DNA from: Bryoerythrophyllum caledonicum | Taxonomy: Eukaryota > Streptophyta > Bryopsida > Pottiales > Pottiaceae | Length of the DNA: 64,000 bases | Direction of reading: 5' to 3' | NCBI GenBank assembly: GCA_963971425.1 | Contig: OZ020524.1 | Location: 23,303,022 to 23,367,021, forward strand | Shown here: positions 24,751 to 37,700 of the stretch, one piece after another | How positions within the stretch are numbered: the first letter of the stretch is position 1 | Layout of the letters: every line of letters begins with the position of its first letter | The notes under the pieces: generated by a model | What the model was told of the DNA's origin: nothing | Databases searched by the model: none | Seen by the model: the letters and a program-made list of their open reading frames with translations, nothing else | Translations under genes and position numbers: made by a program

Positions 24751-26591
24751 TTAAAAACAAAACCTCTAAAAGAGATGCCAACATCGGCACCTCTCTAGAA
24801 AGATCCTCCAATGTTTAAATATGAAACTTCCAAAGGAGCTGCCGACATCATCATACTTCTAGAGGGTCCTTTCAATGTTTAAAAAGGGAACGTCCAAAAG
24901 GGCGTCGACACTGGCACCTTTTTAGAGGCCCCCTCCAATGTTTATTAAGGGAACCTCCAAAAGAGATGCCGACATCGGCACCCCTCTAAAGGGCTCCTTG
25001 AATGTATAAAAAGGGATCTCCAAAACGGGTTCCAACGTTGGCATTCCCTGTAACTTAATTCCACGACCTAGGAAAACATAAGGGAATTCCAAAACCGTAT
25101 TACATGTCACCATCCGCCACTCTAAAGATGAGTTATCAACGGATGAAGTTTCAAATCTCATAACTTCATCCGCATATAAATCATCCGTGCAATGTCCGAT
25201 GATAAAGTGTCATACAATTTCGGAATTCTCTTGAAATTGCCAAGAGCGTGGTTGCATACTTCAGGGGGTGCCGATGTCGGCTCTCCTTTTAATGGGTCCC
25301 TTAATAAACATGAGAGAGGCCCTATAAAAGGCAGCCGCTGTCGGCTCCCCTTTTAATGGGTCCCTAAATAAACATTAGAGGGGCCCTCTAAAGGAGTGCC
25401 AATGTTTGCGCCCCTTTTGGAAGTTCTTTTAGTAAACATTAGAGGGGCCCCCTAAAGCGGTGCGAATGTCGACCCCTCTTTTAGAGATTTCCGTTAGAAA
25501 TATTAGAGGGGCCTTATAAAGTGTGGCCAATACCGGCCCCCTTTTTAAAGGTTCCTTTAGTAAACATTAGACGGGCCCTATAAAGGACGGCCGATATTGG
25601 CGCCTCTTAAATTGGAGATTCCTGTTAGAAACATTAGAGGGACTCAATAAAGGACCGCCGATATCGGCGCCCCTATTGGAGATTCCCGTTAGAAACATTA
25701 GAGGGACCCTATAAAGGGCGGCCAATATCCGCGCCTCTTTTGGAGGTTCCCTTAATTTACATTAGAGGGGCTCTACAAAAATAATAATAAAACTCTAGTC
25801 TCCAAAGGAGACCGGCGTGAATATAGTGTTTGTTCATTCTCTTCACTAAGCATATGGCCATGGGACATAGGCTAGCGTAATAGAACTACTCCCCCCTCTC
25901 AAGGGTAAACACTTTTCTACACTAAGTGCTTCCCTACACTAATTGCTTTAGAGACAACTGACATGTCATCTCCCCCAAGGGCTTTGTGGGTCCCTATACA
26001 ACGAGGCCTTGGGACCCCCCACCATAATTGGGTGGACTATGGTGGTAGGCACTACGCCGGCAATAGGGCTTGAACTCACAACCACCTCACTGGTGTGCCA
26101 TGACTCAAACCACTACACCAAGGCGGTGGTGCCTTGAGGGGCTCTATAAAGAGCCGCCAATATCGGCGCCTCTTTTGGAGGTTCCCTTAGTAAACATTAG
26201 AGGGGCCTTCTAAAAGCGTGTCGATGTAGCTCCTCTTTTGGAGGTTCCCACAATAAACATTGGAAGGGCCTTCTAAAGAGGTGCCAATGTCAATACCTCT
26301 TCTAGAAGTACTTGTTCTAAACATTGGAGGGGTCCTCAGAAGAAGTGTCAATGTCGCCATCTATTTTTAAGGTTCTTTTTTTTTGGGGGACCCTGTGGAG
26401 AGGTGTTGTTGTTGGCACCGTCTTTAGAGGTTTGCGTTTTGGAGATAGGAAAGGCCTTGCAATGGGATTTTCATGTCGGAGGCTCATTTGGAGGTTGCTT
26501 TTTTGAACATTGAGGTTACAATTTAGAAGGGTGCGGATGTTGGCACCTTCTTTGAAATTCTTTAAAGAATAATAAGAGGGCCCTTTAGAGA
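24751..26591. repeat. ~65-70 bp palindromic minisatellite (copy B)
   Basis: Same array as in copy A, with GCCGATATCGGC-type cores and AACATTAGAGGGGCCC blocks, interrupted by the SINE. Only rare substitutions distinguish it from copy A (for example near 25513). Confidence 0.75.
25776..26135 (-). mobile_element. tRNA-derived SINE (copy B)
   Basis: Identical counterpart of the SINE in copy A, with the same GAGGGGCTCTA flanking repeats and tRNA-like A and B boxes on the minus strand. Its presence in both copies shows it was carried along with the MULE. Confidence 0.7.
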
Positions 26592-26894
26592 GGTATTGAT
26601 GTCTTCATGGGATGCTGAAGTAGCAAACTTGCAAGCGGCCGCACTATCTCCAAGCTCAGCTTCACTTGTTATCCGTTTTGATTATTGTGTGTATAGATAC
26701 GTTGACAACGAGGCCGACGTAGAGTTATATATTCTTCTCTCTACATTTGGTTGTTCCGAGAAGCGGGGGTTTGCAATTTTGAACTTTATCTAATGCTCTG
26801 ACTTCTCTAATTTTATCTTCCGCTTTTTTTAGTGATTAAGTATTATCATTCTGTAATCCACTTTAAATAATACTTGTCATGCTTCTTAACCTTT

Positions 26895-27501
26895 TTAGCA
26901 TTTGGAATTGCAAATTAAATAGCTATAGGCCTTTTTGACATGTACCTTTGCATATATAAGTCCTTGATGTATTTGCTTATCAAAATTGAAGTGTCCATTC
27001 TTTCCGTCCATAATGATGATTGTGGACAAACCGTGGTGTTTAACATACCACTTGCGTGCACGCGTTTTGTTGGTGTTAAAAGTCATGGCCGTACTCCGAC
27101 GCCAGATTCTTTGGTGCCAAATGATTGTTGATGCCGGTAAATTTTGTGGTCTCAAGTGACCTCGCTCCATACTTAATGCATGCATCAAAAATCTTATCAA
27201 AATGATCATCCACAACTTCTTAAGACTCCGCTGACAATTTCTAGCAACTATTATCGTCCATTAAAGAATATCCCTCCAAGAATATACAACAGCATGAGGA
27301 ACAACTCCATACCGTCTATGGAGATGTCTGGCAAGTCCAACATGGAAGTGATTCCTTTCCGCATCTTCTGCTTAAACATGGCTTCACATACCTGCTAATA
27401 CATTGAGAGAATTCACTTGTGTGCCTTTACCAAGCCTCCGTTGCATTAAATGTCACGTCTATTTTGTCTCCAACTTCCAGCTCCATTAAGACCTTGTAAT
27501 G
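26895..27501 (-). pseudogene. Broken BTB/POZ-like gene fragment (copy B)
   Basis: Counterpart of the copy A fragment with the same frame breaks. The LPDISIDGMELFLMLLY block is the clearest BTB-like part. It gives no functional product. Confidence 0.45.
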
Positions 27502-29080
27502 TCGCCAAAATAGAAGTTCTAAGCTATTTTAGCTCCCCATGTCAATCAGCTCTATTATGTTCAAATTCAGCCCCAATTGCTCCATCTTGTCTGCAACGTC
27601 CATAGTTCTATCATTAGATTCTGTCCTGATGCCGAGTACAAAGAACTTTGGTCGTTCTAAAGAAATGGAACCAGAGCTCTCATATCCTCCTATTCACTCT
27701 CGTCCCGTACCATTAATCAAAAGTTGCCCTCACGACTCACAACTTTTAGAACCATTATGTTACTTTGAGAATGACTACAAGTTCTAAGACTTGGTTCGAA
27801 TTTCTTTTATCAAGTCCTCCTACACTACAAGAATAGGCCAACTCGGTACCCGTAGATCTACTGAACTAGCCATGACGCTGCCTCCGAGATTGTCGCACCA
27901 TTTTTTCCGCTCATTGTGTCATCCACATTGCTAGCACGGTGTCTAGAGAGTGTTTACCGTATTATATGCTTACCTTCTTGTATGTTTACGCATTGTCCAT
28001 AGCGCGTGTTTACCGCATTATGTGCTTGACGTGTTAACCACTATGTATGAGGTAAGCTTCATATTTATTGGCAATTGTTCTCTGTTGAGTGTTAATTGTA
28101 ACTGTATGTACTTTTTTGCGCAAGCCGTAGAAGATAAAAATGACAATGTTTTTGGAGAGGATTCTGGAGGGGATCATTGTATGCTTCCTAGATAATTGAT
28201 TGATTAACCCTCACCAACTGAACTACACCTCTCAGCGCCGCTTCTGCTAGTAGTTGTCTAAATATAATCCTTCATATTTTTTCATTCCCTCCTCACTGAT
28301 GTGGTGAGGCATTGTTTGCACAAGAAATTTAGACGTGCATGTTCCAATTCATAATGGCAGTGGTGGATCTTACAGTTGCAAATAGAATTCTTCAACCGAT
28401 CCTAACACCTGCCTTTTTATTAACTACCATGTCTACTCTATCCGCAACATGTTTGCAATTCTACACTTTTCACCCTCAACATTACTACCTGCGCGGACCT
28501 AGTCCATTTGGTATATTTTTTCAAATTTTTTGCTCATTTCAAGCAATCTATGTTTTGAGGTTCCAAGTTTATAAGACCACTTACTAAAATAGATTAAGCA
28601 TTCCCTACTATCCACTTCTTCATTCAGGCTCTAATTTCTCTTCAAATAATTCAATGTGAATAATATTTGTACTTACTTACATGACATGATCATCCCGTAT
28701 ACAATCACTTAATAGTTGTGTATTTACTTTTCACATGTGAAAGAACCATTTATTCAAGATTTGTTTATTCTTTATGCCACCTTTAACTTCTGACTTCTTC
28801 AAGTATAACTAAGCAATGTGAGATGCCGACATGCAATACAAAAAACCAGTACTACAAGGTATCTAATATCATATAACCAAAAAATAATTTCTATTTTCAA
28901 ATTAACTGCCCTTTGCTGCAAATTAGGTGTATAAAATTTCCAACATTAAATCAAAATCCATGGCTGTAGGGCCCTACTAGTCTACTTTAGCTTTAACTTA
29001 AACTTATCTTTTTCTTTGATTCCATCTTTTACTTTTACTTTTACAAAAAATGCACAATTTTTTACACTCTGCGCTTGCAA
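27502..29080. other. MULE copy B interior without recognisable gene
   Basis: AT-rich DNA matching copy A except for a deletion of about 122 bp at 28855, where copy A has 6741-6862. No gene was recognised. Confidence 0.6.
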
Positions 29081-29424
29081 CCCTACACTCACCGCTCACC
29101 GCTCAACGCACACAAAATAGCTTTGTCCTCCACGGTCATAGGGTTCCTACAACCCTCACCAAACTCACTCAGCACCCCCTTCTTAAAAAGTACCTCCCTA
29201 GATACTTTGGTATACAAACAAATAAATAAGATAATACTAGGAACCCACGGCTATAGGCCCTCAACCGTCACTTTTTACTTTAATTTTTATTTTCTCATTT
29301 ATATTATTTCCAACTTTATCAAGAACTTTTTCCAAAAATTGCCCAATTTTTTTGCTCTAGGCTCACCGCTCACTGCTCTCCGCTCACCGCTCACCGCTCT
29401 GGGCACGCAAAATAGCTTCGTCCC
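29081..29424. repeat. Right terminus of MULE copy B, doubled
   Basis: The inner terminus-like block lies near 29090-29130 and the outer one at about 29358-29424. The outer block has more CACCGCT units than copy A (net 14 bp longer), which fits copy-number slippage in a tandem repeat. Confidence 0.7.
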
Positions 29425-29479
29425 CCACTAAACAACGTATGCTTAAACATTATGCAAATTTCACTGGAGATGTACATTA

Positions 29480-30778
29480 CTCACCAATAAGTATACGTTC
29501 ATTTTGCATATGTTCGTTTCCACTCTACACTGCTCCCAACTTTGACACCCTTTTAAAGGCTGAAAAGTTGTCATTTCACAATGAAATTTTTGGCACAAGA
29601 TCATTTCTACATTGACAACATTTGTGCAAAATTTCAAGGTCGGAAGTCCAATTAAAAAAAAGATATTCAAGATCTACCAACATGGGTAGCACTAAGAAAA
29701 GTTTCATAGCTACGAACTTTGACACCCTCCCAAGGATTAAATTTTTTGTTTTTGCCCATGTAATTTTTGGCATGGGACCGCCTCTGTGTTTATAACATGT
29801 TTAAAGTCTAAAACATCCACACAAAGAGACATATTTAAAATCTAGCAACATGTGTAGTTGTGAGAGTAGTTGTAAGAAACATTTCACTCTTCGCCAACTT
29901 TGACACACTCCCAAGGATTAAATATTCTTTTTTTGCGCATGAAATTTTGGGCATGAAACCATTTCTATATCATACACATGTGTGCCAAGTTTTAAGGCTA
30001 GAATACCTACATAGCAAAAGATTTTTGAAATCTACCAACATGTGTAGTTGTGAGAAACATTTCACTCTTGCCGAATTTGACACCCTCCCATGGATTGAGT
30101 TTTATATTTTTTCCCATGAGATTTTGGACATGAGACCATCTCTATGTTGATTATATGCGTGCTTAATTTCAAGTCTAAAATATCCACGATAGAAAAGAAA
30201 AAATTCAAAATCTACCAACGTGCTAATTGTGACAATCAACCAACGGTACCATTTCAACTTTGGCACCTTCCCTAGGTTTGAAAGATTGTTATTTTACTAT
30301 AGAATTTTTAACACATGATCACCTCTATGAATATAACATGTGTGCCAAATTTCAAGGCCAGAAGATGAATAGAAAAACCCCTATTTAAAATCTACCAACA
30401 TGTGTAACTATGAGAAACAATCTTGTGTATCTATTATTGTATTCATCACATGGCTTTGAAATTTAACACACATGTTATGAGCATAGAGATGATCTTGTGA
30501 TAAAACTTTCATGGTAAAATATCAAATTTTCAGCCCTCAAGAGGGTGTCAAAATTGGCAATAGTGAATGGCTTACAACTACACATGTTGGTAAATTTGGG
30601 ATATCTTTTTCTATATTCATCTTCTGGCCTTGAAATTTGGCACACATGTTGTCAACATAGAAATGATCTTGTGCCAAAAATTTCATGGTAAAATGACATT
30701 TTTTCAGCCCTCAGGAGGGTGTCAAAGTTGGCAGTAGTGTAGTGTGGAAACGTTCATGAACGTATACTTATTGGTGGG
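29480..30778. mobile_element. Non-autonomous Tc1/mariner-type element, TA-flanked
   Basis: The left end CTCACCAATAAGTATACG and the inverted right end CCCACCAATAAGTATACG match, and TA lies on both sides (29478-29479, 30779-30780). The interior is made of ~175-bp units that begin with a CCAACTTTGACACCCTCCC-like block. About five are in forward orientation and two inverted near the right end. No transposase is present. It directly abuts the next element and shares one TA with it. Confidence 0.75.
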
Positions 30779-30780
30779 TA

Positions 30781-31367
30781 CTGTACAATAGGGTGACATT
30801 CAAATTGGCCGTTTAGTAGTTCCAGGGATAGTGTCCTACACTGCTGCCAACTTTGACACCCTCCCCAAAGCTGAGAAATTGTTATTTTACCATGAAAATT
30901 TGGGGACATCATCATCTATATGTTGAAAACATGCATACCAAATTTCAAGTCCAGGAGACTTATACAAAAAAACTTATGCAAGATCTACCAACATGGGATA
31001 GCTGTGAGAAAAGTGTCACAGCTGCCAACTTTGACACCCTCCCAAGAATTGAGGAAATTGTTTTTGCCCATGAAATTTTTGGAGCAAAAACATTTTTATG
31101 TTGTTTGCATGTGTGGAAAATTTCAAGTCCAAAAGATCCATACAAAAAATAATATTCCAAATCTACCAACATGTGTAGTTTTGAGAAACAAAGGGGAAAA
31201 CCATTTTACTACTTCCAACTTTGACGCCCTCCTTAGGATTGAGTTTTTATTGATACATAATGAAATTTTTGGCACAAGATCATCTCTACGCTGGTAACAT
31301 GTGGGATAAATTTCAAAGCCAAAAGACATACATAAAAAAAGTTATTCCATATCTATCAACATGTGTA
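30781..31367 (+). repeat. Left ~587-bp inverted repeat, three ~175-bp units
   Basis: Pairs with 32984-33570 in opposite orientation. Each arm has three units starting with CCAACTTTGACACCCTCCC-like sequence (left arm near 30845, 31021 and 31205). Units of the same kind fill the neighbouring element at 29480-30778. Confidence 0.85.
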
Positions 31368-31988
31368 ACTATGATAAACAATTTGAAGGTCATATTGAAA
31401 ATGTCAAAATATCTTTGACACCTCATGCTTTTTTATTGAATTCAATCATGTGAGTAAGCCACCAAACATAAATGCTTCTCAAAAAGATCAATAACATCTA
31501 AATGAAGAAGTGAAGAGGTGTTCCATGCAGAAGAATCCACTTGGCCATAAAGTGTGCATTAGACACATGACAAATTTTTTCTTCTAAATATCTATTGAAC
31601 ACTATGTAAAGGGAATGGTGTGTGTGATTTGTGATAGATTAAATGTTGAGACAATCCTCAAAATAGAGAGTGTTGTATTGTGGGATGCATGAGTGTTGAT
31701 TCACATTGGGCATACATGATGAGTGATTAAGAGCAAAACAATTTTTCATGTATGCATATGGGCTTGTATTTTGGCGACCCTTCTCTCTCCTCTCTGCTCC
31801 AGCACCTTGGCTCCCTTCTCTCCCCCTTGCTCTGCTCCAGCTCTGTTCTCTTTCCTCTGCCAATTGTCACGTGTCAATCCTGCAACCCCCTTTGCTCTGC
31901 TCTAGCCCCTTGGCCCCCTTCTCTCCCCCTTGCTCTGTTCTAACCCCTACTCTACTGCTGTAGCTACCATCACGCACTCTATAAGTTT
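31368..31988. other. Transposase upstream region, pyrimidine-rich
   Basis: Contains a C/T-rich stretch (about 31770-31950) with a partly duplicated CCTTGGCYCCCTTCTCTCCC block. It may include the promoter and leader of the transposase. No other gene is seen. Confidence 0.4.
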
Positions 31989-32999
31989 ATGATGGCAATT
32001 TCAGATGAAATTCGTGCTCGCATCATAGGTTTGAGCGAGGGAGGATTTACATGCGTTCAAATTGCAGCTACTATTGGAGTTCCTATTAGAACAGTTACAA
32101 GGTTAGTAAAAACATTTAGAGAAGATGGAACCTACAAGCGCAAACCTTGCGGTGGAAGTCACGCTAAAAAGCTTAGTGATAGAGATGTTCGTAGTATTGT
32201 GCATTACTCAAAAATTCATCGTTGCTCTTCACTCTCAGAGATTACCAATGCATGTCCTACTCAAGTGTGTAGACGTACTATTCAAAGGGTCTTACATAAA
32301 AATGGCATTTTTAGTCGAATTGCAGTCAAAAAACCTTTTTTGACACCTCGTCACATGTCTCAACAATTAGCTTTTGCTCAGAAGTACCGTGGATGGAGTG
32401 CAAAAGAGTGGGAGCGTGTTGTTTGGACAGATGAATCTACTTTTGAAATTGAAAAAAATTCTCGGATAATTCATGTTTGGAAAAGTGCATACGAGCGTTA
32501 TTCATCAAGTTGTCTAGCTCCTACTTTTAAGAGTGGAAGGACTTCTTTAATGATTTAGGGCACATTTGCCGGAGGACAAAAATCAGAACTTGTCTTTATG
32601 CCTAAAGGTCAACGTTCTAATAAGGATTTTATAGAAGTGGTTTACGATGCCAAATTGGTTCATTTCATGGGTCAAATTCCACAAGGAGTGCTTATGGAAG
32701 ATGGGACACCCGTCCATAGGAGCAAAATATGTGAAGAATGGAGACAAAGCCACCTTCTCGAAAAGCTCAACTGGCCTGCAAACTCTCCGGATCTCAATCC
32801 AATCGAGAACGTTTGGAGGATGTTAAAAGATGTTGTGCAACATGGCAAACAATGCCCTAGAAGCTTAGATGTGTTGAAGGTAGTTCTTGAAAGAGAGTGG
32901 GAGTTAGTCAATGGTACAAAGCTCCTTCAACTATGTCATTCTATGCCCTCTAGGTTATTAGCAGTGATTGACGCTAATGGAGGACATACACGTTGGTAG
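31989..32999 (+). pseudogene. Tc1-family DD34E transposase with one in-frame stop
   Basis: This reads as one frame of 336 residues plus stop, broken only by TAG at 32556-32558 where the family normally has Trp (the MxWGxF block). The N-terminal half has paired helix-turn-helix DNA-binding regions (FTCVQIAATIGVPIRTVTRL near residues 17-36). The DDE catalytic residues are D148 (VVWTDEST), D238 (MEDGTPVH) and E273 (SPDLNPIENVW), with 34 residues between the last two. The enzyme would cut and paste the element at TA sites. The stop codon lies inside the right inverted repeat. The start could be either of two adjacent ATGs. The stop makes it inactive unless read through. Confidence 0.92.
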
Positions 33000-33570
33000 A
33001 TATGGAATAACTTTTTTGTGTACATCTTTTGGCTTTGAAATTTATCCCACATGTTACCAGCGTAGAGATGATCTTGTGCCAAAAATTTCACTATGTATCA
33101 ACAAAAACTCAATCCTAAGGAGGGCGTCAAAGTTGGAAGTAGTAAAATGGTTTTCCCCTTTGTTTCTCAAAACTACACATGTTGGTAGATTTGGAATATT
33201 ATTTTTTGTATGGATCTTTTGGACTTGAAATTTTCCACACATGCAAACAACATAAAAATGTTTTTGCTCCAAAAATTTCATGGGCAAAAACAATTTCCTC
33301 AATTCTTGGGAGGGTGTCAAAGTTGGCAGCTGTGACACTTTTCTCACAGCTATCCCATGTTGGTAGATCTTGCATAAGTTTTTTTATATAAGTCTCCTGG
33401 ACTTGAAATTTGGTATGCATGTTTTCAACATATAGATGATGCTGTCCCCAAATTTTCATGGTAAAATAACAATTTCTCAGCTTTGGGGAGGGTGTCAAAG
33501 TTGGCAGCAGTGTAGGACACTATCCCTGGAACTACTAAACGGCCAATTTGAATGTCACCCTGTTGTACAT
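32984..33570 (-). repeat. Right ~587-bp inverted repeat
   Basis: Inverted counterpart of 30781-31367. Its inner edge overlaps the last codons of the transposase. The three ~175-bp units occur in reverse orientation (TTTGACACC blocks near 33120, 33308 and 33490). Confidence 0.85.
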
Positions 33571-33572
33571 TA

Positions 33573-34134
33573 CACTGCTAAAATTTGGAGTGTAGATGGA
33601 ACTTCCGGGTTTAGCTAAAATTAGTAAATTGGTCCACCATGGTTATAGGCCCAAAGTTCGAACTGCAACAAGTTATTCAATTATATGTATTTTTTCAAAA
33701 TTTTAAATTGGAATGGAAACTAGACTTCATAAGCTTTGTTTTAATATTTGGACTCAAATTCTAAAAATATCCTCTAAATGACTCAAATTAAGATTTTAGA
33801 GCAAAAGCTAGAAGTTTCTAAAATACACTACATTAAGATCCAATGGATAACACTTGTCATGGATTGGGTCAAATTTTCTCCTCCCATTGCTCAATGTTGA
33901 AAACAAACTATGAGTAATTTAACAAGAGAATGCATGCCCATTTGTGATTAATACATTTGTGACTCAAAACTTAAATTGAGACATTTTAGAGTCTCAAATG
34001 AGTGACTTTGAACTCGACAATAGTAGAGATGGAAGTCTCAAACTTTGTGAAATGTCTTAATCTAATGAATATGGCTATAGGGTAGGTTTTTTTGGAGGGG
34101 GGGCGGTGGTTTTGGTTCACTCCACATTACATTA
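33573..34134. other. Spacer between Tc1 element and large nested element
   Basis: AT-rich DNA without a recognised gene. A CCATGGTTATAGGCCC motif near 33637 resembles the subterminal motif of the MULEs. Confidence 0.4.
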
Positions 34135-34165
34135 AACACGCAATTATGCAATTATGCACTTAGCC
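34135..34165 (+). repeat. Left 31-bp terminal inverted repeat of large element
   Basis: AACACGCAATTATGC then AATTATGCACTTAGCC. It contains a short internal repeat of GCAATTAT. Confidence 0.75.
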
Positions 34166-34731
34166 AAGTGCACTGGTTGCTGGTAGAAAGCCGCAAGTTA
34201 TTTGCTCATAACTTTAAAAAAAATCAAAATCTGGCAAAAGTTTACTATGTTCTTTGTCACAAAATTCTGGTGTTTGTCGTGTCAAACAATGGCATCTTCA
34301 TGTTCATATCAATAATATATTTTTTACATTTGCTACATTTTTTTAGAAAATATATGATTTTTAATCTAGTTTGCAAATCCTGCTACAAAATTATAATCAT
34401 GTGCCCAAAGAGATTATAAATGTGTTTTGAGTTATTATAGGATTTTAGAGTACTGCACTACAAATACAATGTGAAAGACATACAAAAATATATTTGCAAT
34501 TTCCTAAGACAGTGTAAAGTACCTCATTGTATTTTATAATGCAAAAACATACATAATTAAGCAATTCCACACTATTGCTGAGGGATTCTAAAATCAAACA
34601 TATCATATGGACCACCCAATATATAAATATATACCATCCACCGAACGATAGACATATCCCAAACTGCATTATACTAACGTATTTGCCACCTAAACTGCGT
34701 GCATGCTCACTATAGTATATAGCTCCAGGGC
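34166..34731. other. Left subterminal region of large element
   Basis: AT-rich, with no gene recognised. It probably holds the 3' end of the minus-strand gene. Confidence 0.4.
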
Positions 34732-37700
34732 TCAGATCTTATCTTCTGGCGCAACGACTCCTTCCACGTGTCCAATGGCGCTACCTACCATAGCGGACAG
34801 TTCATGATCCTGCACTGGACGATCTCCCACATCTTCGATGCCAATGGACGCACACTCAACATATCGGTAATTGCCACGAACACCCTCCCGCGTATGCCTT
34901 ACGCTATCTTCATTGTAGAAAAAACCATCCTCTGTATTGAAGGACATCTCTCGCTCTAATGAGAATGCACCCTGAAATGCAATGATGTCATCGAATATGC
35001 TAGATCTTAGAACGGAAGGCAAGCCTGGTCCGGTATCACTCTAAGTACCTCCGAACGTCTCTTGTGTCTCCGATACTGGCTCTGATTGAGAAGGCATCAA
35101 AGGTTGTGGAATCCTCCTTTGCACTGAAAAAAATTCCAATGAGTCCAATTCTTCTTCCTCTATCTCCAACCTAGGACCATCAAATGTACGCCCCCCTCCT
35201 GCCCTTGCCGCCAAACTAACATCCACTACACCGATATCTTGCATCCTCTTTGTAGGTGTTGCAGACGTCTTCCCTGAAGTATCTCCCACCGCCCGCTGCG
35301 TTGATGGAATCCTCTCTCTTGGAGGAGACGGGGTCACTTCATCTTCATCGGCGTCTGAAGTCCTGCAAGATGAGGAATCTTCAGTGGTACTTGAACGTGG
35401 CAATCTCTCATGTAAACCACCTCCATCCTCATTGCCATCTTCATTCCTCACTCCACCAACCGCCTCTTCGGTCTCATGTACGATGTTGCAACCAGTATTT
35501 ATTCCACCAATCCTAACCAACAGTTGTCCTTGGAAATTGTCAGACAACTTATTGTACAGGAATGAAATTCTCTCTGTACAATCGTCAATGATAGAAATCT
35601 CTTTCAAGGATCGTGGGAATGGCGGTTGATATGTTACACGCCACTTAACCCCAACCACGGGGCAAATATGAGCCCACTAGTCTTGCCAGCTCTGATGGAG
35701 ATCTCTCAAGTGAATCAACTTCAGAGGGTTGGCGTGCCCCACTCCAGTGATCCAAGAATACAAGTGGAAGTGGAAGGTCTCCAGAAACATACCTCGGGCC
35801 AGGAGATGTACCCACATGGTGCTGCATACAAATCACAACATCGCCAATCGGTTGTACTACTTGCTCCAGACGCCCATTCTCTCTAAAATCGAGAGGATAG
35901 GGATTAACCGAGTTGGGATCAAATGCCCAACATCCACGTCGCATAGTAGATCCCTCGAGAAGCTTCACCTTCGTGAAAAATTCTTCGTTGGTATACACGG
36001 CTGCTAGTAACAAGAAGATGACGTTCCATCGTTCAATATTTTTCATCCATAATGTCAGCTGTGCAAAAGCTGCGGATAGCTGGGCATCTCCCCAATAATC
36101 ATCTCCATGCCTACCACCGCCACGTCGACAATCAATCACCCACAAATATGGTTTCCCCAGCTCTATGTAGTCGGTGCAGAATAATCCTCTTCTACACCGA
36201 ACCGGAAGAAGATTCTCTATGTTGTTCTGGCCTAGCCTCTTGACTTCCATGTGCCATTCCCAATTAGCAGTAGCCAATCCTCCCACATCCACGGACAGTC
36301 CAATGTATCCACGCCCCCCTGCTGCAATGTCACCATAATGAAACCTAATGGAAGAGGGGATGAGGTAGCCTATGTCTTCCAGTTTACACACCTTCCTACG
36401 CACAGGAGCGGTCCAAATTTTTTTTCGTGGTAGTATTCAAAAGCTTTCCAAAGGTATCAAGTTATACGTTACTCCTCGGAAAATACTTTTCTACACGGAT
36501 ACGAAAGAACTCCTCAATGGAATTAGGTGTACTTTCCTTGTTCTACACCATCAACCAACGGATGAAATTTATCAGAACTTCTCGTCTCTGATATCGGTCA
36601 ACCACACCGGCAATCGTACGAGGATGTGGATTCTTGTCTTTTACACCGTGAAAGTAATATGCTTGATGGGGTCTTACTCCATCCTTTGTCACCGGCTTCG
36701 CTGCAGCAGACTTTGCCAATCGAAGATAATATGGATTCGGACCCTACCTAACGGCCTCAACCAATTTAGGGTCATCTCCTTTCTTGTTGGTCGTATGTCC
36801 ACATTTGGATCCAGCTTTTTCTTCCTCGCCATGTCCTTCCACTTGTCCTCTTCCTCCTTGCAGTAAAAGACAATGCCGTCTTCGTAGTCCTTGCATACTT
36901 GAATGATAGTTTCGAAGTAGTCATTGCTCGGATTCCATGCATGATTGATCAGATCCTCTATATTTTTGGCCAACCTTTTCACCGTGACAACTCCATCTCC
37001 CTTGGGCAATTTATGCACTGCACTTGCCGCACTCACCAAAGCAACAGCCCTGCATGTATCGTCCGCACGTAGTGTGCTATCAGGCCTCTCGTATAGATCC
37101 CAAATCTGACGGAGCTTCCTCACATCCTCCTCCATGGTAGAATATGAATGTCTCTGGAACTCCGCCACGTTGATCCGCGCAGACTTCTCAATGTAAAAGC
37201 GACGATCATCATATACTACAAAAGATGCCTCCCGCCGCTCAAACGTGTCTAGCTACTCATTTAATGGCATAGTACCATCTCTCCACTGCTGCTGTGCAAA
37301 CTTACAAGCTGCTACTATGTGTTGCCCATCTACTGGTTTCCAAATGATATGATCTTGAAGCCAAGAATATTGGGATCCCATGGCACCCTCTGCAGAAGCA
37401 CTCCCGTGTACAATGAATATGCGCTCAAACTCTCGTGCGATTCCTGCCAACGGAAATGACAACTCCTCCTTCTCAACGACACCATCATCAGTGGTAGTAT
37501 GTACGATGTATCTGATCGGTCGAAGTACCAATCTACTCACCCGAGTTGCGGATTGTGGATCTTTTAAGCGGTTAAATACTTCTCTGACCCTCTTCTGTAA
37601 TAAAACCCGATGGTTCGTTTTCGGATTCTCCACAGATATAATGCGGTCTATGTGTGCCTTAAACACAAAATTCCCCCACACTGATCCTTTTGCAATCTCC

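Larger units (their letters stand above)
20449..29424. mobile_element. MULE copy B, complete 8.98-kb element
   Basis: The left end begins GGGGATTGCTATTTTGCGTG. The right end, read inverted, begins GGGACGAAGCTATTTTGCGTG. CCACTAAAC is duplicated exactly at 20440-20448 and 29425-29433 (a tenth base, C, also matches). A 9-bp duplication is the usual MULE signature. Inside, 22112-29424 is almost identical to 1-7419, so both copies moved recently from a common source. The contents are a decayed transposase, minisatellite, SINE and BTB-like fragment, but no intact gene. It must rely on transposase supplied elsewhere. Confidence 0.92.
30781..33570. mobile_element. Tc1/mariner-type element with ~586-bp inverted repeats
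   Basis: The ends are CTGTACAATAGGGTGACATT on the left and, inverted, ATGTACAACAGGGTGACATT on the right. TA flanks both sides (30779-30780, 33571-33572). The total is 2790 bp. It encodes a DD34E transposase in the centre, interrupted by one stop codon. The two long inverted arms remain very similar over their whole length, which suggests a fairly recent insertion or repeat homogenisation. Confidence 0.88.

Noticed and set aside
35256..35886. Plus-strand frames opposite the ParB-like gene
   Set aside because: The minus strand carries the longer and more consistent reading with recognisable motifs.
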